Part shown: one piece after another, positions 1 through 6,538 of the stretch | How positions within the stretch are numbered: the stretch's first letter is position 1 | How the letters are laid out: each line of letters opens with the position of its first letter | Origin: Aphodoplasma sp045592745 | GTDB lineage: Bacteria > Bacillota > Clostridia > UBA1381 > UMGS1253 | Assembly: GCA_045592745.1 (NCBI GenBank) | Contig: JAZNVH010000036.1 | Span: 1-31,407, forward strand | DNA length: 31,407 nt | Direction: 5' to 3' | Program-made: the position numbers and the translations under genes | The notes under the pieces: model-generated | The model's database searches: none | What the model saw: only the letters and a program-made list of their open reading frames with translations | Told to the model about the DNA's origin: nothing

Positions 1-1
1 G

Positions 2-280
2 TTAAAGGATGAGGCTTTAGGTAATACAAAAATTGAAAATGCAAAAATAATAAAAGAAAAACTTGAGGCTTTAGTTGGTGTAATAGATGAAATAAAAATG
101 CTCCAGGTTGGAATAAATATAAATGATGGTGACGATATGGCGTATGATGCATGTCTTATAAGTGAATTTGAAGATTTAGATGCACTTAACAGATACAAAG
201 TACATCCCGAGCATCAAAAGGCAGCAGGTTTTATAAAAGAAGTAAGTATATCAAGAACATCCGTTGATTATGAATTTTAA
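2..280 (+). CDS. Dabb-family (stress-responsive A/B barrel) protein, 3' part
   Basis: The reading frame is open from the second base of the window to a stop at 278-280, so the start lies outside. The visible 92 residues have the features of the Dabb dimeric alpha-beta barrel family: a LKDEA strand end at the left edge, an amphipathic helix, a strand with VGIN, an acidic turn, then a FEDLDALNRY helix and the HPEHQK segment that usually closes the fold. Complete members are about 100 residues, so probably only the first 8-10 are missing. Known members are small cytosolic proteins of mostly unclear function, some linked to stress or to polyketide and aromatic chemistry. No substrate can be read from the sequence. 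The gene converges on walK and ends at its own hairpin terminator. The family call is from pattern recognition and fairly sure; function is unknown. Confidence 0.8.
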   Translation, partial: LKDEALGNTKIENAKIIKEKLEALVGVIDEIKMLQVGININDGDDMAYDACLISEFEDLDALNRYKVHPEHQKAAGFIKEVSISRTSVDYEF

Positions 281-323
281 AAATACAAAGACGCTGTGAT
301 TTTTTTACAGCGCCTTTGTATTT
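281..323 (+). terminator. Terminator of the Dabb gene
   Basis: A 17-bp stem with one mismatch (arms 281-297 and 307-323) starts right after the stop codon. The A-rich 5' arm and U-rich 3' arm let it work in either direction. Confidence 0.75.
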
Positions 324-426
324 TATAGGGGAAATATATAAAGAAGATTTCTTCTTGTACAATTTATTATAAATGTTAATTGTGACACTGGTGTGAACAA
401 ATAAAAAATAAATATTAAACAAAGCC

Positions 427-460
427 AAAAGGACAGAAATTGTTTTATTTCTGTCCTTTT
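427..460 (-). terminator. Terminator of the walRK operon
   Basis: A perfect 14-bp stem (427-440 with 447-460) and a 6-base loop lie just beyond the walK stop. On the minus strand the stem ends in a U-run. Its position means that no further wal genes follow walK. Confidence 0.85.
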
Positions 461-464
461 ATAA

Positions 465-2258
465 TTAATTTTTTTTCTTTTTTATGGGAAGTGTTATCAT
501 TACATCACAGCCCATGCCTGTATCGGATTGTATTGATATTTTTCCGCCATGAGATTCTATAATTTCTTTTGCGATTGCAAGACCAAGTCCCGTGCCTCCC
601 ATTTTTCTCGTTCTTGCTTTGTCAACTCTGTAAAATCTTTCAAAAATTCGTTTAATATCGGCTTTTGGAATACCAATACCGTTATCTTTAACTTTTATAT
701 ATATTTCGTTATATACTTTTCCTGCAAAGACTTCTATAACACCGCCGTCGGGAGTGTACTTTATAGAGTTTGAGACAAGATTTATAAGCACCTGCTCAAT
801 TTTATCCTTGTCGCCGGTATATGAAGGAATTTCTGTTGTAAATGAGCATGTGAGATTATGCTTATGTTCTTTTGCTGTTAAAGAAAGCTTTTCAACGACT
901 CCGCTTATAAGCGCGCGCAAATCAATTGTGTCTTTTTTTAATGTTTCTTTACTATGGTCAAGACGTGAAAGGGTTAACAAATCTTTAACTATTCTTGTCA
1001 TTCTGTCAACTTCTGAATTTATAACCTCTAAAAAGTGTTTTTCCATACCATCATTCATTGAATCAATTAATGTTTCGGTATAGGATTTTACAGTTGTAAG
1101 TGGTGTTCGAAGCTCGTGAGATACATTTGCAACAAATTCGCGACGTGAATTGTCGAGTTTTTGCTGTTTTGTAATATCCTGAATTGCAACGACGATACCG
1201 CCGATTTTGCCCGAGTCTTTATCATTATCAAGTGTAAATGCAGCAAAGAAAGCTTTCAAAATTTGGAAATTAAGGTTAATACTTCTTTCAAATGTCTTTT
1301 TTCTTTCAAGATAAATTATATCACCCATATTAATTTTTGCACCAATATCATTAAACAATTGATTAAATTCTACGATGTCGGGATTAAAGATTGAGAGCAT
1401 CCTTTTTGCTGCAGGATTTATATGAATGATTTTTCCGTTTAAATCAAAAGCTATTACGCCATCAGTAAGATTTACCAAAATAGTTTCCATTTTTGTTTTT
1501 TCAGCTTCAATTTGTGCAAGCGTATTAAAAAGCTCTTTTGACATAAAGTTAAAAGTGTCAGACAAAATTCCAATTTCGTCATCAGATTTTTTTGCGCTTA
1601 CAAAACTGTCAGGTTCTTCAAAGCGTGCAAGCTTTTCGGCACGTTTTGTAAGCGTAACTATTGGTTTTGTAATATTTTTTGAAAGAAAATATCCAAGTAT
1701 GAGAGATATAAATACACCCCAGCCTATAGCCTGCAAAATTATAATAAAGATACTTTCTATAACGCCTGCAACTTCATCTTTATTATCTTTTATATAAATA
1801 ACGTATTTTACAGTAGAATCCTTTATAACGGGATAGGCATAATCCATAAAATTATTCTGGCTGTTTATTGAATTTCCTATCTGACCGCTCATTGCTGCAA
1901 TTATATTAGGTGTTTTTTCAAGTAAATCTCCTGTTTGCGGGTCAGAGCCGTCCTGATAGCCTGCTGTTTTTGAGTCAAGAATATAATAATTTCTGTTTTG
2001 GTTTATTCCAAGACGCCCTGCATCGGAGTACATATTTATTATTTCGGATATTTTTTGTAAAAAGTTTTCACCCTCAGATGCAGCTGTAAGCTGATTTACA
2101 AACTGCGGGTCATTAAAAACAACATTCATATCATTTGCAAAGCGCTGTGAATAAAACTCCCCGACCTTTGTCATAAGAACTGTACCTGCCACAATCATGA
2201 CCGACAAAACGAGCAGCAAAAACATTATTACGATTTTCCATTGTAAGCTTTTAAACAT
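465..2258 (-). CDS. walK: WalK-type sensor histidine kinase
   Basis: This is a membrane sensor kinase that probably controls cell-wall turnover by phosphorylating the adjacent WalR. The 597 residues read in order: membrane helix 1 (about 8-30), an extracellular sensor region (about 31-165), membrane helix 2 (about 166-191), a HAMP linker to about 245, a PAS domain (about 255-365), the dimerisation/phosphoacceptor domain with His381 in HELRTPL, and an ATPase domain with the N box (NLVSNSIKYT), DNGIGIP, the F box and the GGTGLGL G2 box. Length and domain order match WalK (YycG/VicK) of Firmicutes. It starts 72 bases after walR, with no separate promoter seen, and a terminator follows at once. 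The walH, walI and walJ genes found behind walK in Bacillus are absent here. PhoR has a similar layout; the WalR-like partner and the lack of phosphate genes favour WalK. Confidence 0.85.
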   Translation of the reverse strand: MFKSLQWKIVIMFLLLVLSVMIVAGTVLMTKVGEFYSQRFANDMNVVFNDPQFVNQLTAASEGENFLQKISEIINMYSDAGRLGINQNRNYYILDSKTAGYQDGSDPQTGDLLEKTPNIIAAMSGQIGNSINSQNNFMDYAYPVIKDSTVKYVIYIKDNKDEVAGVIESIFIIILQAIGWGVFISLILGYFLSKNITKPIVTLTKRAEKLARFEEPDSFVSAKKSDDEIGILSDTFNFMSKELFNTLAQIEAEKTKMETILVNLTDGVIAFDLNGKIIHINPAAKRMLSIFNPDIVEFNQLFNDIGAKINMGDIIYLERKKTFERSINLNFQILKAFFAAFTLDNDKDSGKIGGIVVAIQDITKQQKLDNSRREFVANVSHELRTPLTTVKSYTETLIDSMNDGMEKHFLEVINSEVDRMTRIVKDLLTLSRLDHSKETLKKDTIDLRALISGVVEKLSLTAKEHKHNLTCSFTTEIPSYTGDKDKIEQVLINLVSNSIKYTPDGGVIEVFAGKVYNEIYIKVKDNGIGIPKADIKRIFERFYRVDKARTRKMGGTGLGLAIAKEIIESHGGKISIQSDTGMGCDVMITLPIKKKKN

Positions 2259-2330
2259 AATCTTTCACCGTACGGATTTTATAATAGTTATAAAGGCGAC
2301 TTTATAAGCCGCCCTATGAAAATTATTTCA

Positions 2331-3041
2331 TTATTTAATATTATCTTTGTTAAAGCAATATCCGACGCCGCGTTTTGTAACGATAAAGTTTGGTATGCTT
2401 GGGTCATCTTCAATTTTTTCACGAAGACGTCTTATTGTAACGTCAACTGTTCTTACGTCACCGTAATACTCATATCCCCATACTTTTTCCAGCAGCATTT
2501 CGCGGGTAAATACCTTATCAGGCTGAGTTGCCAAGAATTTTAAAAGCTCAAATTCGCGAAGTGTAAGCTCTACTACATCTCCGTCGCGACTTACCTCATA
2601 TCTGTCAAGATTTATTACTATGCGTCCTGCATTGATTGCATTTGAAGAAGCTGCCGGTGTTTCGCTTTGCTCTGATGATGTTCTTCTGAGGTTTGCCTTT
2701 ACTCTTGCCATAAGCTCACGAACGGAAAACGGTTTTGTTATATAGTCATCAGCACCGAGCTCAAGTCCCAGTACCTTATCAACTTCTTCTTCGCGTGCTG
2801 TAAGCATCAAAATAGGAGTAGAGGGCTTTTTCTCTCTTACCTTGCGACAAACTTCAAAGCCATCCATTTTTGGAAGCATAACGTCTAAGAGTATTATATC
2901 AGGATTTTTTGTAAGCGCCATTTCAAGCGCCATCTCGCCGTCATATGCTTCAATAGTCTGATATCCGTCTTTTTCTAAATTGTATTTTAATATGTCAACA
3001 ATAGGTCTTTCGTCATCTACGATTAGTACGAGTCTGTCCAT
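2331..3041 (-). CDS. walR: WalR-type OmpR-family response regulator
   Basis: DNA-binding response regulator, 236 residues. The receiver domain starts with the acidic pair D9-D10 and carries the phosphoacceptor D53 (ILLDVMLP). It continues with the LTA motif and the GADDYITKPF segment holding the conserved Lys. A winged-helix OmpR/PhoB domain follows, ending in RTVDVTIRRLREK and KRGVGYC. The receiver is close to WalR/YycF in wording (DKVLGLELGADDY). I chose the ATG at 3041 because GGAGGT lies 8 bases upstream; a longer reading frame to 3113 crosses the promoter. It is first in the operon, followed by walK. WalR is known to regulate autolysins and wall-remodelling genes; the divergent SleB-like hydrolase next door is a plausible but unproven target. 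Confidence 0.9.
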   Translation of the reverse strand: MDRLVLIVDDERPIVDILKYNLEKDGYQTIEAYDGEMALEMALTKNPDIILLDVMLPKMDGFEVCRKVREKKPSTPILMLTAREEEVDKVLGLELGADDYITKPFSVRELMARVKANLRRTSSEQSETPAASSNAINAGRIVINLDRYEVSRDGDVVELTLREFELLKFLATQPDKVFTREMLLEKVWGYEYYGDVRTVDVTIRRLREKIEDDPSIPNFIVTKRGVGYCFNKDNIK

Positions 3042-3084
3042 AACAGTTACCTCCGTTTTAAAAAAATAATCGTTATATATTAAT

Positions 3085-3113
3085 ATTGTATCAAAGTTTA
3101 ATAGAACTTTCAA
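3085..3113 (-). promoter_or_regulatory. Promoter of walRK
   Basis: On the minus strand TTGAAA (3108-3113) is followed after 17 bases by TACAAT (3085-3090). The first transcribed base would be near 3078, giving a leader of about 37 bases before walR. Confidence 0.6.
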
Positions 3114-3215
3114 GATAAATTATATTTTTTCATCTATTTTTCCGCAAAAAACTTAAAAAATCCCAATTTATTGACGGTTTTTCGGTTTTTTGGAGAGTGA
3201 GGAAAAATTTTTGGG

Positions 3216-3244
3216 TTGCATGAGTTTACATAATATGATATTAT
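3216..3244 (+). promoter_or_regulatory. Promoter of the SleB-like hydrolase gene
   Basis: TTGCAT (3216-3221), a 17-base spacer and TATTAT (3239-3244) lie 55 bases upstream of the start codon. Confidence 0.55.
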
Positions 3245-3299
3245 TAGCATAGGTATTAGCCAAGGGGGGGTAGTTTATAACCACACAGGGGGTTTTGAA

Positions 3300-4136
3300 A
3301 TGAGAAAGTTTTTTGTGATTTTATTTTTGCTTATTATGATTTGTCAGAATGCTTATGCTTATAAAACTGAAGATAAAGATATTCCGGTTGATGTTGTTGT
3401 AAACGGATGCTTTATTAAAACCGATGTAAGAGCATTTATTGATTCGGGAACGACATATGTGCCGATACGGTTTGTAAGTGATGCGCTCGGTGCACACAGT
3501 GTTGAGTGGAACGCAGAAGAATGCAGCGCAACAATTAAACAGGCAGATGTTACTATTAAATTATTTGAAAACAAAAATTATGCCTATATAAATGATCAGG
3601 AAGTGACGCTTAGCGCAAATACGCCGATTGTAAACGGAAGAATGTTTGTGCCCGTAAGATTTGTCAGTGAAGGCTTTGGTGCGAAGGTGGATTGGGACAA
3701 AAAATATTATAATGTCATTATAGAAAAAGAAGGACTTGTTGTTAATGAGTCGATGATTGACAAAACGTATACAAATGACGAGGTTTTGTGGCTTGCAAGA
3801 ATTATACATGCTGAAAGTGAAGGCGAACCGGGAAGAGGAAAAATCGGTGTCGGTAATGTCGTTTTAAACAGAGTAGCATCCTCAAGCTTTCCAAATACGA
3901 TTTATGAGGTTATATTTGACAGAAAAAACGGCGTACAGTTTCAGCCGATTATGAACGGCGCAATATACAATATTCCCTCAAATGAGAGTGTAATTGCAGC
4001 AAAGCGTGCACTAAGAGGTGAAAATACAGTCGGAAAAAGCTTGTATTTCTTTAATCCGAGAATTGCTTCGAGTAACTGGATTGCGAGAAACAGAAAATTC
4101 TATATTTCGATTAAAAACCACGATTTTTATTTATAA
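3300..4136 (+). CDS. Secreted SleB/CwlJ-type cell wall hydrolase with stalk domain
   Basis: A 278-residue exported protein. Residues 1-20 form a signal peptide (basic start, long hydrophobic run, cleavage near AYA). Residues about 25-145 form a copper-amine-oxidase N-terminal-like stalk domain, with two versions of the V-P-[IV]-R-F-V-S motif (near 58 and 118) followed by the usual W-[ND] strand. The C-terminal part, from about 160, is Hydrolase_2 (SleB): LARIIHAESEGEPGRGKIGVGNVVLNR contains the conserved, probably catalytic Glu, and the end matches the family's H-x-FY close. SleB enzymes are lytic transglycosylases that cut peptidoglycan, best known from spore germination. The fold alone does not separate a spore role from a vegetative one. 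AGGGGG lies about 7 bases before the ATG. A hairpin terminator follows. Confidence 0.85.
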   Translation: MRKFFVILFLLIMICQNAYAYKTEDKDIPVDVVVNGCFIKTDVRAFIDSGTTYVPIRFVSDALGAHSVEWNAEECSATIKQADVTIKLFENKNYAYINDQEVTLSANTPIVNGRMFVPVRFVSEGFGAKVDWDKKYYNVIIEKEGLVVNESMIDKTYTNDEVLWLARIIHAESEGEPGRGKIGVGNVVLNRVASSSFPNTIYEVIFDRKNGVQFQPIMNGAIYNIPSNESVIAAKRALRGENTVGKSLYFFNPRIASSNWIARNRKFYISIKNHDFYL

Positions 4137-4144
4137 CAAAATAT

Positions 4145-4174
4145 AAAAAATCCTATCATGCGATAGGATTTTTT
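4145..4174. terminator. Bidirectional terminator after the hydrolase gene
   Basis: The stem TCCTATC/GATAGGA (4151-4157, 4162-4168) is flanked by six A's and six T's, so it can stop both the hydrolase transcript and leftward transcription of the small ORF opposite. The arm sequence recurs at 4567-4579 and 4631-4643. Confidence 0.85.
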
Positions 4175-4293
4175 GCTTTCTCGTCATTTTCGGAAGAATT
4201 AATAAATTTTTCTTCTGCTTTTCTCTGTGCGTCGGATAATTTTTCGATTGCGTCAGTAATTGAATAAATCAAAATACATACTCTTGTAATCAG
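4156..4293 (-). CDS. Possible small membrane-associated protein, start unclear or frameshifted
   Basis: I do not recognise a family. The open frame ends at 4156 inside the terminator and gives a short hydrophobic stretch (LITRVCILIYSI) followed by a charged tail (about 45 residues in all), a composition typical of real small proteins. A strong ribosome site, GGGAGGAA, sits at 4303-4310 with an ATG at 4297 seven bases beyond it. That ATG is in another frame and stops after 14 codons. In the long frame the first codon at a suitable distance is CTG (4293). Either CTG is used or one base has been lost or misread after the ATG. The frame is also open upstream to 4419, but that part crosses a terminator and is probably not translated. 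Existence as a gene is uncertain. Confidence 0.3.
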   Translation of the reverse strand: MITRVCILIYSITDAIEKLSDAQRKAEEKFINSSENDEKAKNPIA

Positions 4294-4317
4294 GCATAAT
4301 AGTTCCTCCCATAAATT

Positions 4318-4345
4318 AAAAAAGTGCGCAGCCGAAGCCACGCAC
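4318..4345 (-). terminator. UUCG-loop hairpin with U-run ahead of the small ORF
   Basis: Read leftward, a 9-bp GC-rich stem (two G-U pairs) closes on a UUCG loop at 4324-4345 and runs straight into six U's (4318-4323). This is a textbook intrinsic terminator placed between an upstream structured leader and the ribosome site of the small ORF. Confidence 0.75.
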
Positions 4346-4368
4346 GAAAAATGCATAACTCCGATTGC

Positions 4369-4477
4369 TGCGACACAACTTTGACAAACTATAAGAGAAA
4401 GCCAAAATAGAGAATGCATTTTTGCCGAAACAAAAATACTTCTCTCATAGTCTGTCTAATTATTGAGTTGTGTCGCA
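4369..4477 (-). ncRNA. Long imperfect hairpin, candidate structured RNA
   Basis: Read leftward, a 12-bp perfect stem (4466-4477 with 4369-4380) is followed by an internal loop and then a second stem of about 17 pairs with G-U wobbles (4439-4456 with 4383-4401). The loop between holds a smaller TTTTTG/CAAAAA hairpin. A possible promoter (TTGCAA, 16 bases, TAAACT) lies at about 4480-4507. With the terminator at 4318-4345 it would make an RNA of about 150-160 bases. I do not recognise a known RNA class. A relic of an inverted-repeat mobile element is an alternative. Confidence 0.4.
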
Positions 4478-4566
4478 ATTACAGTTTAACATATATATGG
4501 AAAATTGCAAGGGAAATAAAAATAAGCTTTGCAAAAGCAAAGCAAAATAATTATTAATTATTTATT

Positions 4567-4670
4567 AAAAAATCCTGTCGCATTGAATGAATGATGAATA
4601 TTGAATAATGAAAAATGAATAATACAAAACAAAAAATCCTATCTTACGACAGGATTTTTGTTTTGTATTT
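4567..4670. repeat. AT-rich repeat unit with terminator-like palindrome
   Basis: An AAAAAATCCTGTC half-arm (4567-4579) is followed by irregular tandem GAATGAATGATGAATATTGA-like copies, then by a hairpin of about 22 bp (4621-4670) built around the same arm. A tail ending in TTTTTAGTGAA follows near 4705. The same order of parts, in a different sequence, occurs at 5957-6080. Nothing in 4671-4799 looks coding. Confidence 0.5.
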
Positions 4671-4799
4671 CACGTACGAAATAGATGCAAGATGTTTTTA
4701 GTGAAATCGTTCCTCGTCTGTTTTAAATAATGTCGACTGCAACCACTCAAACATAATTGTCTTTGTGTGTAAATGACCATAACGGACTTACATTTAGTA

Positions 4800-5252
4800 T
4801 TATTTATTAATATTCAAATGATTAGTATACGCTATTTCCTGAAGCCATTTGTATATGCCTTGTATTTGATATTTTTTAGGAAACTCAAATTTTCTTGAAG
4901 AAACGGATACTCCACCATTAGCTCGAAAGTAAGGCGAGGAAATGAATTCTATGTTAAGTTCGCTATCATCTAAACCAAACCCAGCAGTTTCTGCTGAAAC
5001 ATTTATAATAGAATCGAGATATATAGAACTAACTCTGGATTTTTGACCTGTTGCTCCTTGTTTATCAAAGTCAATAATTCTTCTGTCAGTAAATATTACT
5101 ATATCTCTTACCAGAATAAAGCCAGTATGTATAGTTTCACCATCCATAAGATACATACCATAATCCTGCGTCAACTTTTCAGGAGTAACTTCAGAAAGAT
5201 TGCCCATCAAGCCTTGCATAATGTTACTACCGATTTTATCCATTAATCCCAT
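4800..5252 (-). CDS. Bacterial PH-domain (bPH_1) protein
   Basis: A 150-residue soluble protein. After a short helical start, residues about 20-145 fit the bacterial pleckstrin-homology-like family (PF08000). Recognisable parts are the opening EVTPEKLTQDYG, the E-x-I-x-x-G-F-I-L-V-R-D-x-I-V-F-T-D-R-R-I-I-D-x-D core with KQGATGQK, and the final long helix. Members are small cytosolic proteins that form rings; their role is not settled. I start at the ATG at 5252 because AGGAG lies 9 bases upstream; the longer frame to 5375 includes the promoter. It is monocistronic with its own promoter and a leader of about 107 bases. No membrane segment or catalytic motif is visible. The family call is good; function is unknown. 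Confidence 0.8.
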   Translation of the reverse strand: MGLMDKIGSNIMQGLMGNLSEVTPEKLTQDYGMYLMDGETIHTGFILVRDIVIFTDRRIIDFDKQGATGQKSRVSSIYLDSIINVSAETAGFGLDDSELNIEFISSPYFRANGGVSVSSRKFEFPKKYQIQGIYKWLQEIAYTNHLNINK

Positions 5253-5365
5253 TTTTTCATTCTCCTTTTGATAAATTATTGCTACGAAACAAAAAGTCCA
5301 TAATCGAAGAAGCACACGAAAAATACTCCTATTACAACAAAGTATTAAATTCATGTTGCAAATAC

Positions 5366-5394
5366 AGTATAGCACAACAAGAAAATTATTGCAA
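5366..5394 (-). promoter_or_regulatory. Promoter of the PH-domain gene
   Basis: On the minus strand TTGCAA (5389-5394), 17 bases and TATACT (5366-5371). It begins just past the terminator of the preceding gene. Confidence 0.6.
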
Positions 5395-5397
5395 TAT

Positions 5398-5430
5398 AAA
5401 AATGCTATTAAAATTTCAATGATAGCATTT
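5398..5430 (-). terminator. Terminator downstream of the four-helix-bundle gene
   Basis: A 9-bp stem (5400-5408 with 5422-5430) with U's following in the leftward direction. It separates the gene at 5587-5931 from the PH-domain gene. Between 5431 and 5586 I see no gene, only an isolated tRNA T-arm-like string near 5536-5552. Confidence 0.55.
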
Positions 5431-5586
5431 CATAATATTTAACTAAATTAAAGTTTGTCCACAGTTCAAGCCTGGTTCAAAACCGCTTGGCATCTACCCT
5501 TTTGTTTCAAAATTGATTTTTGGAAAAAATCTCTCAGGGTTCGAGTCCCACTTATTTTGGGCAAGGCAGAACAATATAGATTCTTA

Positions 5587-5931
5587 TTATTTATTGTTTT
5601 TCTTTGCAGTATTTATTGACGAGATAAGTATTTTCTTTAACTCAATACAATTTTCAAGAATTAACCTATCATCATAATATCCACTTTCTATGAGAAGTTC
5701 GATCCAGTATTCACTTTCGGAACACTCTTTTAATGCTATTTGTAATTTTGCAATAAAATCATTCTTTCCGTGTCCGTAAAACGCCTCTCTAATATTTGCA
5801 CCGATACTTGTGCCACTGCGAATAAGTTGATTTGTAAGTACATTTTCTCTTTTTTCGCTTTTTACTTTATTGCAAACTTTAATTATATCTAAAGCAAACT
5901 GTTTTGATTTCACAAGTAACGGACTATCCAT
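5587..5931 (-). CDS. Four-helix-bundle protein (S23/Avd-like)
   Basis: A 114-residue protein of the four-helix-bundle family TIGR02436, named after insertions in bacterial 23S rRNA genes. Visible family features are the Y/F-A-L-D-I-x-K-x-C opening helix, the QLIRSGTSIGANIREA motif in the middle (about 36-51), the ECSESEYWIELLIESGY helix and a final lysine-rich helix. The family forms rings and includes Avd, the accessory protein of diversity-generating retroelements. No reverse transcriptase or variable repeat is present here, so this is most likely one of the many free-standing members of unknown function. AAGGGG lies about 8 bases before the ATG. It is flanked by AT-rich repeats and terminators, in a patchy zone between core genes, which would fit mobility. 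The family call is firm. Confidence 0.88.
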   Translation of the reverse strand: MDSPLLVKSKQFALDIIKVCNKVKSEKRENVLTNQLIRSGTSIGANIREAFYGHGKNDFIAKLQIALKECSESEYWIELLIESGYYDDRLILENCIELKKILISSINTAKKNNK

Positions 5932-5956
5932 AAACTTTCCCCTTCTTAAAAGAAAC

Positions 5957-6048
5957 TTCTTCCTTATTAACTATTACTTATTACTTTCCAAAAATCCGTA
6001 CACGAAAAAGATTTTTAGTGAAGAGTGAATAGGTAATAGTGAATAAGT
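5957..6048. repeat. AT-rich inverted repeat next to the tRNA terminator
   Basis: A left arm (5957-5987, TTATTAACTATTACTTATTA type) and a right arm (about 6018-6048, GAATAGGTAATAGTGAATAA type) are imperfect inverted copies. Between them is an extra half-copy of the tRNA terminator arm (AAAAATCCGTACACG, 5989-6003) and TTTTTAGTGAA. The layout parallels 4567-4720. Confidence 0.5.
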
Positions 6049-6080
6049 AAAAATCCGCACACTTTCGTGTACGGATTTTT
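6049..6080 (-). terminator. Terminator of the tRNA cluster
   Basis: A 14-bp stem with one mismatch (6049-6062 with 6067-6080) abuts the CCA end of the last tRNA. On the minus strand it ends in a U-run. Confidence 0.75.
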
Positions 6081-6156
6081 GGTGGGCCTTCAGGGACTCG
6101 AACCCCGGACCAACCGGTTATGAGCCGGTTGCTCTAACCAACTGAGCTAAAGGCCC
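6080..6156 (-). tRNA. tRNA with CAU anticodon (Met elongator or Ile2)
   Basis: A full cloverleaf of 77 bases with encoded CCA. The acceptor GGGCCTT pairs with AAGGCCC, the D arm is AGCTCAGTTGGTTAGAGC, and the anticodon loop CTCATAA gives CAT. The T loop is TTCGAGT. The sequence resembles both elongator tRNA-Met and the Ile2 tRNA whose C34 is changed to lysidine; the sequence alone does not settle which. It is last in the leftward cluster. Confidence 0.93.
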
Positions 6157-6204
6157 GAAATGGTTAGGCGCTGCCAAAAAATTGACAGCTGCCCGACATA
6201 GTTT

Positions 6205-6279
6205 TGGTGACCCGTACGAGAATCGAACTCGTGTTACCGCCGTGAAAGGGCGGTGTCTTAACCGCTTGACCAACGGGCC
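6205..6279 (-). tRNA. tRNA-Glu (UUC)
   Basis: 75 bases with encoded CCA. The acceptor GGCCCGT pairs with ACGGGTC through a G-U pair. The anticodon loop CTTTCAC gives TTC. Confidence 0.95.
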
Positions 6280-6284
6280 ATATT

Positions 6285-6358
6285 TGGAGGCACCACCCGG
6301 ATTTGAACCGGGGATGAAGGTGTTGCAGACCTCTGCCTTACCACTTGGCTATGGTGCC
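6285..6358 (-). tRNA. tRNA-Cys (GCA)
   Basis: 74 bases with encoded CCA. The acceptor GGCACCA pairs with TGGTGCC and the anticodon loop CTGCAAC gives GCA. Confidence 0.95.
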
Positions 6359-6377
6359 ATATTTTCGCTACAAAATT

Positions 6378-6383
6378 ATTATA
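6378..6383 (-). promoter_or_regulatory. Possible -10 box for the Cys-Glu-CAU tRNA sub-cluster
   Basis: A perfect TATAAT on the minus strand lies 20 bases before tRNA-Cys and after the internal terminator. No good -35 box is seen, so this is tentative. It would explain how these tRNAs are made downstream of a terminator. Confidence 0.3.
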
Positions 6384-6413
6384 TGCAGCAAACACAAATT
6401 TGATTATTTTTTA

Positions 6414-6453
6414 AAATAAAAGGCGCAAATTTTATGGTATGCGCCTTTTATTT
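6414..6453 (-). terminator. Internal terminator within the tRNA cluster
   Basis: The 14-bp stem AAATAAAAGGCGCA/TGCGCCTTTTATTT with a 12-base loop lies between tRNA-Gly and tRNA-Cys. It splits the cluster into Val-Asp-Phe-Gly and Cys-Glu-CAU units. Confidence 0.75.
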
Positions 6454-6458
6454 GTTAA

Positions 6459-6533
6459 TGGAGCGGAAGACGAGATTCGAACTCGCGACGTTCACCTTGG
6501 CAAGGTGACGCTCTACCACTGAGCCACTCCCGC
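6459..6533 (-). tRNA. tRNA-Gly (GCC)
   Basis: 75 bases with encoded CCA. The acceptor is GCGGGAG with CTTCCGC, the D arm is GGCTCAGTGGTAGAGC, and the anticodon loop TTGCCAA gives GCC. Confidence 0.95.
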
Positions 6534-6538
6534 ATAGC

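Noticed and set aside
4297..4419. Upstream extension of the small ORF to ATG codons at 4356 or 4419
   Set aside because: It would run through a terminator hairpin, and the nearest purine-rich sites are too close or too far from those ATGs.
5455..5463. Single TTGTCCACA (8 of 9 DnaA box)
   Set aside because: It stands alone with no other boxes nearby, so it is likely by chance.
5524..5575. A complete tRNA gene around the GGGTTCGAGTCCC string
   Set aside because: The T-stem pairs for only three bases and no D arm, anticodon arm or matching acceptor can be drawn.
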